The notes: a model not told the origin generated them from the sequence alone. 53,967 nucleotides of DNA from Prolixibacteraceae bacterium UBA5740 (GCA_002419285.1 DIFU01000128.1:1-53967), one strand, 5' to 3'; shown: positions 33,985 to 42,391, counted from the stretch's first letter. Translations and numbers: made by a program.

Positions 33985-34314
33985 TTATTGTTTGCTTCCA
34001 AGGAGCCTGATAGTCTCGGCAACGATCTCGGTTGAATGCCTGGTGGTCCCGTCATTGTCCTCCCAGCTGCGGTTCGTGATTTTCCCCTCCACATATATCT
34101 GGCTGCCCTTCTTTACATACTTGTCCACGACATCTGCCAGGGCTCGCCAGACAATAATGTTGTGCCATTCGGTCTGGGTGACTTTTTCCCCGTTTCGTCC
34201 CAAATAAGTTTCTGAGGTGGCCAGTGAAAAACTCGCTCTTTTCCCTCCCTCAAATGATTTCACTGCCGGATCCTGCCCGACATTCCCGATTAGGATAACT
34301 TTGTTTATTGACAT
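33985..34314 (-). CDS. ssb: Single-stranded DNA-binding protein
   Basis: 109 residues, an OB fold with the SSB pattern NKVILIGNVGQDP, FSLATSETY, TEWHNIIVW and GSQIYVEGKI. It ends right after the OB domain (IRLLGSKQ) and lacks the Gly/Pro-rich linker and acidic DDDIPF-type tip that bind host repair proteins. It coats single strands in replication and RecT recombination. A dispersed palindrome lies 26 bp upstream of its start. Confidence 0.92.
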   Translation of the reverse strand: MSINKVILIGNVGQDPAVKSFEGGKRASFSLATSETYLGRNGEKVTQTEWHNIIVWRALADVVDKYVKKGSQIYVEGKITNRSWEDNDGTTRHSTEIVAETIRLLGSKQ

Positions 34315-34339
34315 GATTATGCTGTTTTATGGTGATTTT

Positions 34340-34354
34340 GAATCACAGTGATAC
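34340..34354. promoter_or_regulatory. Dispersed palindrome, copy 6 (ssb)
   Basis: GAATCACAGTGATAC: one half is degenerate (GA for GT), the other intact. It lies 26 bp upstream of ssb and overlaps the 3' end of the DUF4406/DnaA-C-like gene. Confidence 0.65.
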
Positions 34355-34933
34355 ATTCCCTTCGAAATAAAATTCAATGCCCTTTACAAGATCCCGGAAT
34401 TCGCGATTTACATCAATCTCCGTCTGGAAATTTTCAGGATACCTGGACACGGTAGATCTGCTTCTGTTGACCATTCTGGCAACCTCCCTGGGCTTGTATT
34501 GCTCGACACTCAACAAGTAATTGCCGAAAACAAGCCTTGCAAAGTGATTGGGGAGCTTTTTGTTGCGCTGGGTATATTCCTCATAGGAAATGCCGGTAGC
34601 TTGATAGATAGCATCCTTTAGCTTTTTTATGGGATCCCCGTTGACTCCGTTTTCATGTAGAATGAGCATCCCCATTTCCTCAGCGATGAATCTTTCAATC
34701 CGGGCACCCTTTGATTTCTTCCAGTTTCGGATCATGAAAATGGCATCGCAACCAAAGAGCATTTCGATGTCACGTACCATGTGCTCTTTCCATTTTTTTG
34801 TTTGGTCGGATCCGGTCAATGGGTTTACCGGCCTTAATCCCATACCTCGAACAATATTCTCGGCGTTTTCAAATTTGGCCCGGGCATCGTCGATATCAAG
34901 TCCCGTTATTTGGCCTGAGATGTAAACTTTCAT
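34343..34933 (-). CDS. DUF4406 domain fused to a DnaA-C-like helix-turn-helix
   Basis: 196 residues. The first ~90 match the DUF4406 type related to nucleoside 2-deoxyribosyltransferases (VYISGQITGL, MVRDIEMLFGCDAIFMI, WKKSKGARIE). The second part (about 105-185) has FARLVFGNYLLSVEQYKPREVARMVNR and RSTVSRYPENF. That resembles the DnaA C-terminal domain or a similar HTH: a conserved basic helix and a DHSTV-like step. The two halves suggest a nucleotide-sensing or -processing domain tied to DNA binding near replication genes. Role inferred. Confidence 0.65.
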   Translation of the reverse strand: MKVYISGQITGLDIDDARAKFENAENIVRGMGLRPVNPLTGSDQTKKWKEHMVRDIEMLFGCDAIFMIRNWKKSKGARIERFIAEEMGMLILHENGVNGDPIKKLKDAIYQATGISYEEYTQRNKKLPNHFARLVFGNYLLSVEQYKPREVARMVNRSRSTVSRYPENFQTEIDVNREFRDLVKGIEFYFEGNVSL

Positions 34934-35571
34934 AGGCTATTGGTTTTTTTGTTTTCACTTTTGAGCTGGTTCAAATATTTTTGTTTTGCCTCATTTAGTA
35001 GTTTTGATTCATAAGTGTCTGGCTGTTTCGATAAATAAGCCCCTCTTTCTTGCCGGTATTCGCGGCACCACCTTAACAGTTCCGCTGGATCAATTCTGCC
35101 GTAAAAGCTTCCATATCGGCCTTTCTTGATATTTTTAAAGAGAAGGGCCAGTTCAGCAATATTCAGGAAGTATAATTCTTCATAAATGAGAAATGCCAGC
35201 TCCTGAACTTGTTCCTCAATAATGGTCAATCCCAAAATCATTGAAAGATTATTTATCCAGGATTCAATTAGAAACATTGGGGTGTCCTTGGTGTAGACTT
35301 CCTTTAGTTCAAAGAGCTTTACAAAAGGCTTATCATGAGCATCACCAACGGTTCTGATGTTTTCATACCTTCTCATTACGGCACTATGGTTAAAAGCCTC
35401 GAGGAAATCAATCTGCTTTGGATATTTCTGCAGAATTGCGGTTTTAATCTCCTGTCTGACTTGATATCCGGGCAGCGAGGTTTTGCATGTTGGCAGATGC
35501 TTGCTGTTTTGCGTATTCGGATGATGAGATCCTGTTTCCATTTTTTGAATGTTTTTGATTTTCATTGTCAT
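34930..35571 (-). CDS. Replication-region protein, DUF6633-like
   Basis: 213 residues from the first ATG (35571); Met11 (35541) is an alternative. The frame overlaps the replication gene by about 100-130 bp, and no start codon at the overlap edge would avoid this. The body is helical and ends with a RYGSFYGRIDPAELLRWCREY segment. In Bacteroidota phages such proteins follow the DnaD-like replication protein and may act as helicase loader or accessory protein; that is inference. ATGA overlap with the downstream gene. Confidence 0.6.
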   Translation of the reverse strand: MTMKIKNIQKMETGSHHPNTQNSKHLPTCKTSLPGYQVRQEIKTAILQKYPKQIDFLEAFNHSAVMRRYENIRTVGDAHDKPFVKLFELKEVYTKDTPMFLIESWINNLSMILGLTIIEEQVQELAFLIYEELYFLNIAELALLFKNIKKGRYGSFYGRIDPAELLRWCREYRQERGAYLSKQPDTYESKLLNEAKQKYLNQLKSENKKTNSL

Positions 35572-36316
35572 AGTTTCCTTCGATGATTTTTTGAAAATTG
35601 TTCGGGCGAATCATCCAGTCGAAGGTGGCCTTGAATCCGGTTCTGTTTTCGCCTTTCAAAAAATTGCTGTTAGCGGCTCTTTTTATCATGTCTGCGAAGA
35701 CTTCTTTTCCATGGTCTCTTATTCTTGCCCTAATGCTGCTCTTTCTGCTGTCGGAAATTGGGTAGCGCACAAATCCAAATGAGCCCTTTGTACTGTTATT
35801 AAAAAAGTCAACAATGCCCTTGTAATTAATCTGATCTGGCTGTGTCGGACTTTCTGAGTCCGACGTAGAAGCTTTAGCTTCTATAGAATCTTCTTTCATT
35901 CTTTCATTCTTACATTCTTGTAATGTGTTCACTCGTTGTTCACTCGTTGTTCGGTCGTTGTTCAGTTGTTGTTCAATTCGTTGTTCACTCTCCTGATATT
36001 CGGTCCAGTTTTGTATTGATATTCTGCGGCTTGTGGTTGACGTTTGTTGTTCTATTTGATGTTCGATTTCGAAGCGTTTTAGAATGCGTTGCACCTTGCT
36101 TTCGGAAATGTTTAATCTGTCCGCAATGACTTTTCTTCCGGTTATGAGTTCACCTGGATTTAGGGTGATCCTGCTTCCCGAAAACATCTTATCAATTTTG
36201 TCATGGGTCGCCTCCAGGAGTAGATATATCCAGACAGCAAGATGTTCCGCGTCGCGACATACAACGGGATTGTATAGCACCTTGCGGTGTAGCTTAATCC
36301 ATCCTTTGTTATCCAT
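35444..36316 (-). CDS. Replication initiation protein, DnaD-like
   Basis: 290 residues. A winged-helix N-terminal part (about 1-105) has WIKLHRKVLYNP, LITGRKVIADRLNISESKVQRILKRFE. A polar Gln/Glu/Ser-rich linker follows. A C-terminal helical part (about 165-250) has FFNNS, IRARIRDHG and FKATFDWMIRPNNFQKIIEGNY, typical of phage replisome organisers. It probably recognises the phage origin and recruits host helicase. Its leader carries the structured element at 36331-36435 and two copies of the dispersed palindrome. Confidence 0.8.
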   Translation of the reverse strand: MDNKGWIKLHRKVLYNPVVCRDAEHLAVWIYLLLEATHDKIDKMFSGSRITLNPGELITGRKVIADRLNISESKVQRILKRFEIEHQIEQQTSTTSRRISIQNWTEYQESEQRIEQQLNNDRTTSEQRVNTLQECKNERMKEDSIEAKASTSDSESPTQPDQINYKGIVDFFNNSTKGSFGFVRYPISDSRKSSIRARIRDHGKEVFADMIKRAANSNFLKGENRTGFKATFDWMIRPNNFQKIIEGNYDNENQKHSKNGNRISSSEYAKQQASANMQNLAARISSQTGD

Positions 36317-36330
36317 TATGAATAGGAGTT

Positions 36331-36435
36331 AAAAGATAACCCCTACCAGTTTTGTAATGCCTCTCACCTCATTACTCCACTGATAGGGGTATTTCTCAAG
36401 TTATATCTTTTTGTTGCAGTTGTGAGAGGTGCAAC
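36331..36435 (-). promoter_or_regulatory. Structured leader of the replication gene with two loop-complementary hairpins
   Basis: Hairpin 1 has an outer stem 36339-36350 with 36379-36390 (one G-U on the minus strand), an internal loop, an inner stem GTAATG/CATTAC (36354-36359 with 36370-36375) and a 10-nt loop. Hairpin 2 is GTTGCA/TGCAAC (36413-36418 with 36430-36435) with an 11-nt loop. Loop 1 (36360-36367) and loop 2 (36422-36429) are perfectly complementary over 8 nt (CCTCTCAC with GTGAGAGG). A closing stem 36331-36339 with 36400-36410 (AT bulge) is also possible. It ends 14 bp before the start codon. It may be an RNA control element or an origin. Confidence 0.55.
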
Positions 36436-36459
36436 GCTATGTTCAGAACTCCAATACGT

Positions 36460-36474
36460 GTATCACAATAATAC
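36460..36474. promoter_or_regulatory. Dispersed palindrome, copy 7 (replication gene)
   Basis: GTATCACAATAATAC, 144 bp upstream of the replication gene, just upstream of the structured leader. Confidence 0.7.
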
Positions 36475-36492
36475 GCAAGAAATTGATTCAAT

Positions 36493-36507
36493 GTATCACA
36501 GTAGTAC
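36493..36507 (-). promoter_or_regulatory. Dispersed palindrome, copy 8 (replication gene)
   Basis: GTATCACAGTAGTAC. On the minus strand it is preceded by AATATTTG, one mismatch from the -7 box, sharing the same G as in copy 3. It is therefore likely to overlap the start of the replication transcript. Confidence 0.7.
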
Positions 36508-36547
36508 AAATATTTATGAGTTCTGGGCATTTTCACGGCACAAAGGA

Positions 36548-37291
36548 TTAAATTTCAATGATGGCGATGTCCGGACAGATTTGCCGGATTAAATCAAGCT
36601 GGGTGTCAATCACCGTATTACGCAGGTCCTCCATGATTGTCTGGGCGCCAGGAGAAAGAAGCGTAAATGCGACCTCCCGTCCATCAATCTTGGCAAATGT
36701 CTCAACCTCGATTTTTTCGGAACCTGTGCCCTTGAAAATGGGAATTACGAGCTTGAATGATGGCGGGAGATTAGAATTCACTACCTGGGCAAAATTGTCC
36801 GTTCGGTCACCACTTTCCTTCATGGATCTTTCGATCTTGCTGTTGACCGTGGCAGTGAAGTTCATGAGCTCATTTACAAGCCTCATGTTCTCTGCCCTAT
36901 CCTCAAAAAATGATCGGTTCATCTTGAAGAAAACTCCCAGTTCGTTAGGTGACCAAACCTTGCCGGTATTGATGCCGAATTGCAAAAACTTCGGATTGAA
37001 TTCGAGCTGTCCTGTAACCTTTCCCCTTGTGTACTCATCGTTTTCATTGATGACAAGGGAAATGTTGATTTTGTCCCTGTCAACAAGGATATGACTCCTT
37101 TTCTGATTTACCTGATCCTGCTGATCAAGCCTCTTTTCAAGAAATACAAACGGTGCCGATATCGTTCCATGAATACTCAGTTTTATCGGGGCTTTTACTG
37201 GAAGTTCATTCACTTCGTTGACTTCCCGAATAATTACTTCGGCCTTTTCAACTCCTGGTTGAAAATTGAATTGCACTTGTTTTGCTTGCAT
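36548..37291 (-). CDS. Conserved early phage protein, unknown function
   Basis: 247 residues without a signal peptide or membrane segment. A beta-rich first half contains KLSIHGTISAPFVFLEKR and then HILVDRDKINISLVIN. The second half is mixed, with MNRSFFEDRAENMRLVNELM. Proteins of this layout occur with RecT in Bacteroidota phages. I cannot name a function. The order (RecT, MBL, zinc protein, coiled-coil protein, this) suggests recombination or replication. Confidence 0.65.
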   Translation of the reverse strand: MQAKQVQFNFQPGVEKAEVIIREVNEVNELPVKAPIKLSIHGTISAPFVFLEKRLDQQDQVNQKRSHILVDRDKINISLVINENDEYTRGKVTGQLEFNPKFLQFGINTGKVWSPNELGVFFKMNRSFFEDRAENMRLVNELMNFTATVNSKIERSMKESGDRTDNFAQVVNSNLPPSFKLVIPIFKGTGSEKIEVETFAKIDGREVAFTLLSPGAQTIMEDLRNTVIDTQLDLIRQICPDIAIIEI

Positions 37292-37318
37292 GTTGTTAAG
37301 ATTTTAAATGGTTTATTA

Positions 37319-37747
37319 CTAGCTTTCAGTGCCGGTCCTTTTCATCTGGAAAATGGTACCCTGAAGTTCGTCTGCATAGGCTGGCCTGTGATCAATGAGA
37401 TCGCCGTCCTGGTTGTAGAAGCCTACCTCCCGACTGTCGTTGTCGATGAACTTATAGCATTTCTCAGTGGCCAGCTCAGCCTTGTTTTTGAGGCCTGAAA
37501 GAAGCCTGATTTTCTCCTCAACGAGAGGTTTCATCCTTTCCTTAAACTCTGCCATGAGTTCCTTTTTCTCGGTTTCAATGTCATTGATCCGGATGGCGGT
37601 TTCCGATAGGGAATTCTTCATTTGAAGAAGCTGGTCAGAGGAAAAGCGCTTCATATAAATCTTTTCTTCAACCTTGTCGCAGTTGTCCATGAGAAAAGCA
37701 ATCCGCTTCTTCCCTGGCTCGATGTCCTTTCCTAATTCTTTGTGCAT
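37319..37747 (-). CDS. Coiled-coil protein of the recombination module
   Basis: 142 residues. Residues about 20-90 are a charged heptad-like helix (MKNSLSETAIRINDIETEK, then AEFKERMKPLVEEKI). The C-terminal part is a small beta region (YKFIDNDSREVGFYNQDG). No catalytic motif. It could be an adaptor in recombination or replication; function unknown. Confidence 0.6.
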   Translation of the reverse strand: MHKELGKDIEPGKKRIAFLMDNCDKVEEKIYMKRFSSDQLLQMKNSLSETAIRINDIETEKKELMAEFKERMKPLVEEKIRLLSGLKNKAELATEKCYKFIDNDSREVGFYNQDGDLIDHRPAYADELQGTIFQMKRTGTES

Positions 37748-37781
37748 TTTGTTCTTTTTAAAATGGATTATTGATTGTAAT

Positions 37782-38006
37782 TCAACCTACATATGAATAA
37801 TTGCAGTGAGGGCAACCGGTTACAAGTTCGCTGCCTGCCTTTTCGACAGAGATTCCGGTCTTGTAACCTCTATGGTCGATTTCTGTATAGATGTTCTTGT
37901 TACACCTGTAGCAAATGCCATTTGCCGGTCCAAAGCGAGGATATCCTTTCTTTATCAGAAACTCTTTTTGGGCTTTGATGGCCATTTCAATGTCAAAGGT
38001 TTGCAT
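37782..38006 (-). CDS. Small zinc-ribbon-like protein
   Basis: 74 residues. Two Cys pairs, CYRC (about 32-35) and CPHC (about 65-68), can bind one zinc ion. The start is helical (EMAIKAQKEFLIKKGYPRFG). It ends 2 bp after the MBL gene and is in the same operon. Likely nucleic-acid or protein binding. Confidence 0.65.
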   Translation of the reverse strand: MQTFDIEMAIKAQKEFLIKKGYPRFGPANGICYRCNKNIYTEIDHRGYKTGISVEKAGSELVTGCPHCNYSYVG

Positions 38007-38008
38007 GA

Positions 38009-38749
38009 TTAAAATGGTGTTTTGTTAAAATTGATTTTTAAGCCTTTGTCGGCCACATGTACATTTTTTCCAGTCGCAAGGTGGATATCCCTCTGGAACT
38101 CAAATTCGTTTGAATTGCCGCTCGAGAGGTGTATTAGAACGATGTTATTCACCTTTGTGAGATCATTTGCATTAAGGGCTTCAAGGCACGTGTCAAATGA
38201 CATATGTGATTCCAACGTCCTTTCCAGAAGAACCCCTGGTATCCTGCCAGCCTTGACATTGGAGTCAAGCAGATCCTTTCGGTAATTGCATTCAATGAGG
38301 ATGTTGTTCAGTCCCTCAAACCGGTAGGGCAGGTAATAGGTGTCCGTTGCAAATAGGACATTCCCCATTTCCTCGTGGTGGATCAAAAACCCAAAGGGTT
38401 CAGCACAGTCGTGTTTCACATCAAATGGAAGGACGGTGAAGTTCCCGATCGAAATTTTCTTGCCAGACGTCATGGCAATGGGGTAATTTCCATTTTTAAG
38501 TGGAAGGCTGCCAATTGTGCCACTTGAGGCGTAAACCTTAACCATGGCCTTTAAAACATCATTTACATGTCTTGAGTGATCTCCATGCTCATGCGAGATA
38601 AGACACCCGGCAATCTTGTTGATTTTAAACCCAACAGCTTGCTTCACCCGGGAGAACGGTACCCCGCACTCAATTAAGAGTGCTTCGGTGTCGTTCTGTA
38701 AAATGTACCCGTTACCGGCAGAGGAGCTGCCCAATACTTCCAGGATCAT
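38009..38749 (-). CDS. MBL-fold metallohydrolase
   Basis: 246 residues. The metal site is HEHGDH at 53-58, with later ligands VKHDCAEP, LFATDTYYL and ESHMSFD in the usual order for the metallo-beta-lactamase fold. The start EVLGSSSAGNGYIL is like YycJ/WalJ-type enzymes, some of which are nucleases. It lies 11 bp downstream of recT. Because no other exonuclease is visible in this module, it may be the nuclease that works with RecT (inference). Confidence 0.85.
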   Translation of the reverse strand: MILEVLGSSSAGNGYILQNDTEALLIECGVPFSRVKQAVGFKINKIAGCLISHEHGDHSRHVNDVLKAMVKVYASSGTIGSLPLKNGNYPIAMTSGKKISIGNFTVLPFDVKHDCAEPFGFLIHHEEMGNVLFATDTYYLPYRFEGLNNILIECNYRKDLLDSNVKAGRIPGVLLERTLESHMSFDTCLEALNANDLTKVNNIVLIHLSSGNSNEFEFQRDIHLATGKNVHVADKGLKINFNKTPF

Positions 38750-38760
38750 AGGTCAGAGAA

Positions 38761-39681
38761 TTAAAAATTCGGTTTTCTGGTGGTTTTCTCCTGTGCGAAA
38801 AGGTCTTCGTTGACGGGAGCTTTCAGGGGATCCTTCTTCTCTATATCTGCCTTGGCTTCCTCCTTGACTGGCTGGCCTTCCGGCTTGGAATCTTCCATGG
38901 TGAGGGTCGTCTTGTTCGCGTGTGCCGCCTTTTCTTTCTCAACTCTTTCTGAGACATCCTCATACTCAACGTCGATAATGTCCCGGATTTCATCATCTGT
39001 CTTCATACCCATCGAGAGCTCGGGAGCATAGGCATTTGTCCAGAACGAGGCTGCGCGGTACATAAGCATCTGGCGTGTCATTGTCTGCCATTTACTACCG
39101 GCCTTGGTGTACCATCCTTCTTGGATGGCCAGCTTGATATCGATAGGAGAGGACTCAAGAACCTCGTCAGACCTCTTTGCCGTCGTGAAGGCGACACACT
39201 GTAGATTGTCAATTTCGGTTCCGTCAAATTCCTTTACCTTTGGCTCCTTTCGTTTGCTTACATTGCTCCATTCATAGTCGGTGTAGCTTACCTTCCCAAC
39301 CCTGCCAAGATTCGTGATCCTGAACTGTAATGGATTGAACCGGCCACATGTGTTGACTGTAGCAATCAGGAACTTTGAGGACCAGGCAGGACGGCCGTAA
39401 ATTGGCGTCATGTTCTGCATGATCATCAGCGGACTTGCCCCGATTCTCTGGGAGATTTCAATGGCAATCATACAGTTGGCCATTGCCTTTTCAATCGGGT
39501 TTTTTTCACTGACCTTGTACATGTCTGGCACAAGCTCTGAGTTGGCGAACATCTTGCAGACTCGCTGCATGGTTTCAAATTGAACCGGATCAAAGAAGTT
39601 GAAAACTGCCACTGAATTCGGTTCCTGAACCGTCTGTAATTGATTTGATTTTTCCATTGTTGCGGATTTTTGTTTTTCCAT
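38761..39681 (-). CDS. recT: RecT-family single-strand annealing protein
   Basis: 306 residues. The RecT core (about 30-235) includes VPDMYKVSEKNPIEKAMANC, ISQRIGASPLMIMQNM, IYGRPAWSSKFLIA and MTRQMLMYRAASFW. A disordered, charged tail follows. It anneals complementary single strands in phage recombination and replication. It follows the Rad50-like ATPase by 2 bp, and the MBL-fold protein follows it. Confidence 0.92.
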   Translation of the reverse strand: MEKQKSATMEKSNQLQTVQEPNSVAVFNFFDPVQFETMQRVCKMFANSELVPDMYKVSEKNPIEKAMANCMIAIEISQRIGASPLMIMQNMTPIYGRPAWSSKFLIATVNTCGRFNPLQFRITNLGRVGKVSYTDYEWSNVSKRKEPKVKEFDGTEIDNLQCVAFTTAKRSDEVLESSPIDIKLAIQEGWYTKAGSKWQTMTRQMLMYRAASFWTNAYAPELSMGMKTDDEIRDIIDVEYEDVSERVEKEKAAHANKTTLTMEDSKPEGQPVKEEAKADIEKKDPLKAPVNEDLFAQEKTTRKPNF

Positions 39682-39683
39682 GA

Positions 39684-41678
39684 TTATTTTGTAGAAATGG
39701 TAAGTTCTTTGTCTTTTGTAACCTTTAGGAATACCATCTGGGATCCGGCATTGATGTATTCGTTGACGGATTCAGAGTTGTCGCAGAAGATTGGAGCGGA
39801 TACGTTGTAGAAGCCTGAGAGAGTATTGATGATATCCAGACCGGCATTGATCCTTTCGGCCGAATTGGTTACCGATATCGGCACACCAGCCTTATTTGTG
39901 GGGATACATGTTTCAAATTCATTGCCGTCAAGGGTTTTGTCAAACAGCTGGAAGCGGACAATCTTGAAAAGGCCATTTATCCTCCTGTCACACTCCTCAA
40001 TCTTGAGCTTGTTGAAGTCGTTAATCGTGAATTCAGTGTTCTCGATATCTGCAATCTGCTGGGCCAGCTTTTTAGCTTCATCCTGCAATTTCTGAATCTC
40101 GGATTCATGCTTTAGGATCAGGTCCCTGTCGGCCAGATTTTTCAACAAATCATCACGTGTGGCGTTCAGTTCCTTTTTCTTCTCCTGCAGATCTGCAGTT
40201 TCAACCGCTTTCACATTTGAGATAGACTCATGGATCTCGTTGATGCTTTTCTCCAATTCATTCCATTCCTGGAGTTCTGAAGCAACAACCTGTTTCGGCT
40301 GAGCGATCGGCATTTCAACAATTTTCAGCTTTAAGGCTTCGTGCTCTGATTGCGCTGTAGCTAATTTCTGTTCTGCTTCTTTCAGGTACTTTTCAGCATC
40401 TTTGATCCGGCCTTCCATGGACTGAAGTTCGTCTTTCTTGTTAGCGCCTTCCTGGTTGATCTGATTCAGCTTTCGTTCTTTGGCTTCGAAAAATGCTGTT
40501 TCAGCTGCTTGCTGTGCTTCGCTGTGTTTGCCTTTTGCAGCTGGATCCCCGCATTCAGTTTTAAAAATTGGACAGATCAAACATCCTGCCTGCGCAGTGT
40601 ATTCCTTTGCGTTCTCTTTTACCCAATCTTCCCGAAGCTGTTCAAGTTCCTTTGACTTATTTTCAGCCTTCTGGTGAAGTATGGCCAGCGAACGTTTTGA
40701 TTCGTCAACTTCATTTATGGCTGAATCGAGTTTTCTTGTTGCAGTGGTGAACTGATTCGAAAGTTCATTCCTTTGCTGGTTCGCTGCGAAAGCATCTTGA
40801 TGTGCCTGATTAGTGGCATTATTTAAGATTTCGCGCTGTTTCGTCTTCAGGCTGTTAATTTCACCCTGCTTTGCCTGTATATCCTCATACTGGCTGCGAA
40901 TAGACTTGGAACGATCGGCAATCTGATCATCAACCTCACGTATTTGGTCGTTTACAATCTTGAGCTGTTTTTCGATCATCTCAAAGTCACGGTTCGCTGG
41001 CATTAATCTGGACGTCTGGTCAATGCGCGGATTGATCCGTTCAAGTTCATCATTGAGTCTTTTTTTAGTCGCCCTGAGCTCATCCTTGATGTCTTTCAGC
41101 TTCTTCCCATTAAGCATCTCAAGAAGCTCGGCAAACCTTGGATCAGAACTGGCAATCTCATGATCTGAGGCGGTGCCGGCAATCTGAAAAAGAAATTCCC
41201 GTTGTTTCTGCCAGTTGAGTGCCAGGAATGCGGATGCGTGAGTGATCAGTTTGAAAACCGTTTCATCGATAATGGCATCAATGATGCTTTTGTATTCACC
41301 GGCTTTCTTTGGAACATCGTTTACCCAATACAGGGTTTCGTAGCCGTCAAAAACTTCCTCTGAAGTACCTCTGCGGCGAACCCACTTGGGATGCAGAACC
41401 CTTTTTAATGTCAGCGATTCTCTTCCGGTGTCAATCGTGGCACAAACCTCCGAATCCAGTCGATTCAGTTTGTTTCCCTCAATGATAGGGGTGATTTCAT
41501 AGTCCTTTCTGTCGAACTGGTCCTTGCCGAATAGCAGCCAAACAAAAGCGTCGAAAACTGTTGATTTCCCCTTCTTGTTGTCTCCGGCAATTTCTGTCTT
41601 TTCTCCAAAGTCAATGGAGAGATCCTTGTGTCCCCTGAAATTGATCAGGGATAATTTGAGAAGTGTTACTCTTTTCAT
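39684..41678 (-). CDS. SbcC/Rad50-like ATPase with zinc hook
   Basis: 664 residues. Walker A AGDNKKGKST is at 31-40. Two long coiled coils (about 165-350 and 385-530) flank a CLIC motif (Cys 366 and 369), as in the Rad50 zinc hook. The C-terminal ATPase half carries APIFCDNSESVN as a Walker B-like site. It is shorter than bacterial SbcC (about 1000 residues), as is usual for phage versions. There is no SbcD-like Mre11 nuclease beside it. It probably handles DNA ends for RecT. Confidence 0.85.
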   Translation of the reverse strand: MKRVTLLKLSLINFRGHKDLSIDFGEKTEIAGDNKKGKSTVFDAFVWLLFGKDQFDRKDYEITPIIEGNKLNRLDSEVCATIDTGRESLTLKRVLHPKWVRRRGTSEEVFDGYETLYWVNDVPKKAGEYKSIIDAIIDETVFKLITHASAFLALNWQKQREFLFQIAGTASDHEIASSDPRFAELLEMLNGKKLKDIKDELRATKKRLNDELERINPRIDQTSRLMPANRDFEMIEKQLKIVNDQIREVDDQIADRSKSIRSQYEDIQAKQGEINSLKTKQREILNNATNQAHQDAFAANQQRNELSNQFTTATRKLDSAINEVDESKRSLAILHQKAENKSKELEQLREDWVKENAKEYTAQAGCLICPIFKTECGDPAAKGKHSEAQQAAETAFFEAKERKLNQINQEGANKKDELQSMEGRIKDAEKYLKEAEQKLATAQSEHEALKLKIVEMPIAQPKQVVASELQEWNELEKSINEIHESISNVKAVETADLQEKKKELNATRDDLLKNLADRDLILKHESEIQKLQDEAKKLAQQIADIENTEFTINDFNKLKIEECDRRINGLFKIVRFQLFDKTLDGNEFETCIPTNKAGVPISVTNSAERINAGLDIINTLSGFYNVSAPIFCDNSESVNEYINAGSQMVFLKVTKDKELTISTK

Positions 41679-41699
41679 TTTGTTGCGGTATTAAAATTT

Positions 41700-41996
41700 T
41701 TATCTCTCTTCTGTTGTCAGATATGTTGCCCGATTGCAGGTGCGTGCCACGGATTCGAGCTGGATCCGGTCAATTCGCACAGAGGCATTTCGAGGACCAT
41801 CCTTTTTTACCTTCACAAGGCCCTCGGCTATCCATCTTTTTACTATTGCCTCGCCGTAGGCTCTGTAAGCCTCTCTTAGCTTGAGGTATGGCTTTGCAAG
41901 GCCCAAATCAACCAGGGCTTTTTGTGCCCCGACATGGGCAGCATCTACCAGAGCATTCCGAAATTCGGTTTCTGTCTGTGGGAGCGGAAGTCTCAT
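41700..41996 (-). CDS. Small helix-turn-helix-type DNA-binding protein
   Basis: 98 residues. A helical body (KLREAYRAYGEAIVKRWIAEGLVKVKKDG) is followed by a wing-like strand VRIDRIQLESVAR. This resembles MerR/excisionase-like or winged-helix regulators of phages. It lies between the LuxR-type gene and the ATPase gene in the early operon. It could act as excisionase or early regulator; not proven. Confidence 0.6.
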   Translation of the reverse strand: MRLPLPQTETEFRNALVDAAHVGAQKALVDLGLAKPYLKLREAYRAYGEAIVKRWIAEGLVKVKKDGPRNASVRIDRIQLESVARTCNRATYLTTEER

Positions 41997-42007
41997 CGTA
42001 TGTTCTA

Positions 42008-42391
42008 TTAAATGTTGAGTAAATAATCTTTGGTGCGTCGACGAACCTGTCTTAATGTTCTACATTCAGTCCTGTTTGTTCTTGTCCTGAAAGTCACGTT
42101 GTTATGCGTGAGCAATTCTCTGGGTAGCAGGAATAGCAGCAAGACAATGGCCATCGATTTTCTGGCAAAAGGTGAAAGGTTGAATGATATCTTGAATCGA
42201 GTACAGAACCACCATGCTGAGAGTTCGTTGGATTTTGTGACACCTGTCTTTTCGTAAATGCTGCGTGCTGTGTTTTCAACGGTTCTTTCCGATATGAAAA
42301 GCAATCTGGCGATATCCTTTTTCGTGGCACCCCACGCAATCATCTCGGCAATTTCAGTTTCACGCTTTGTTAAAGTTGCGGCAGCGTTCAT
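42008..42391 (-). CDS. LuxR-type helix-turn-helix regulator
   Basis: 127 residues. The N-terminal 65 residues are a clear LuxR/FixJ (GerE) HTH: LTKRETEIAEMIAWGATKK, then FISERTVENTARSIYEKTG. Next comes a hydrophobic segment (about 84-93, IVLLLFLLP) and a basic tail. There is no receiver or ligand domain. Such solitary LuxR-HTH proteins are typical of Bacteroidota phages in the early region. Targets unknown. Confidence 0.8.
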   Translation of the reverse strand: MNAAATLTKRETEIAEMIAWGATKKDIARLLFISERTVENTARSIYEKTGVTKSNELSAWWFCTRFKISFNLSPFARKSMAIVLLLFLLPRELLTHNNVTFRTRTNRTECRTLRQVRRRTKDYLLNI

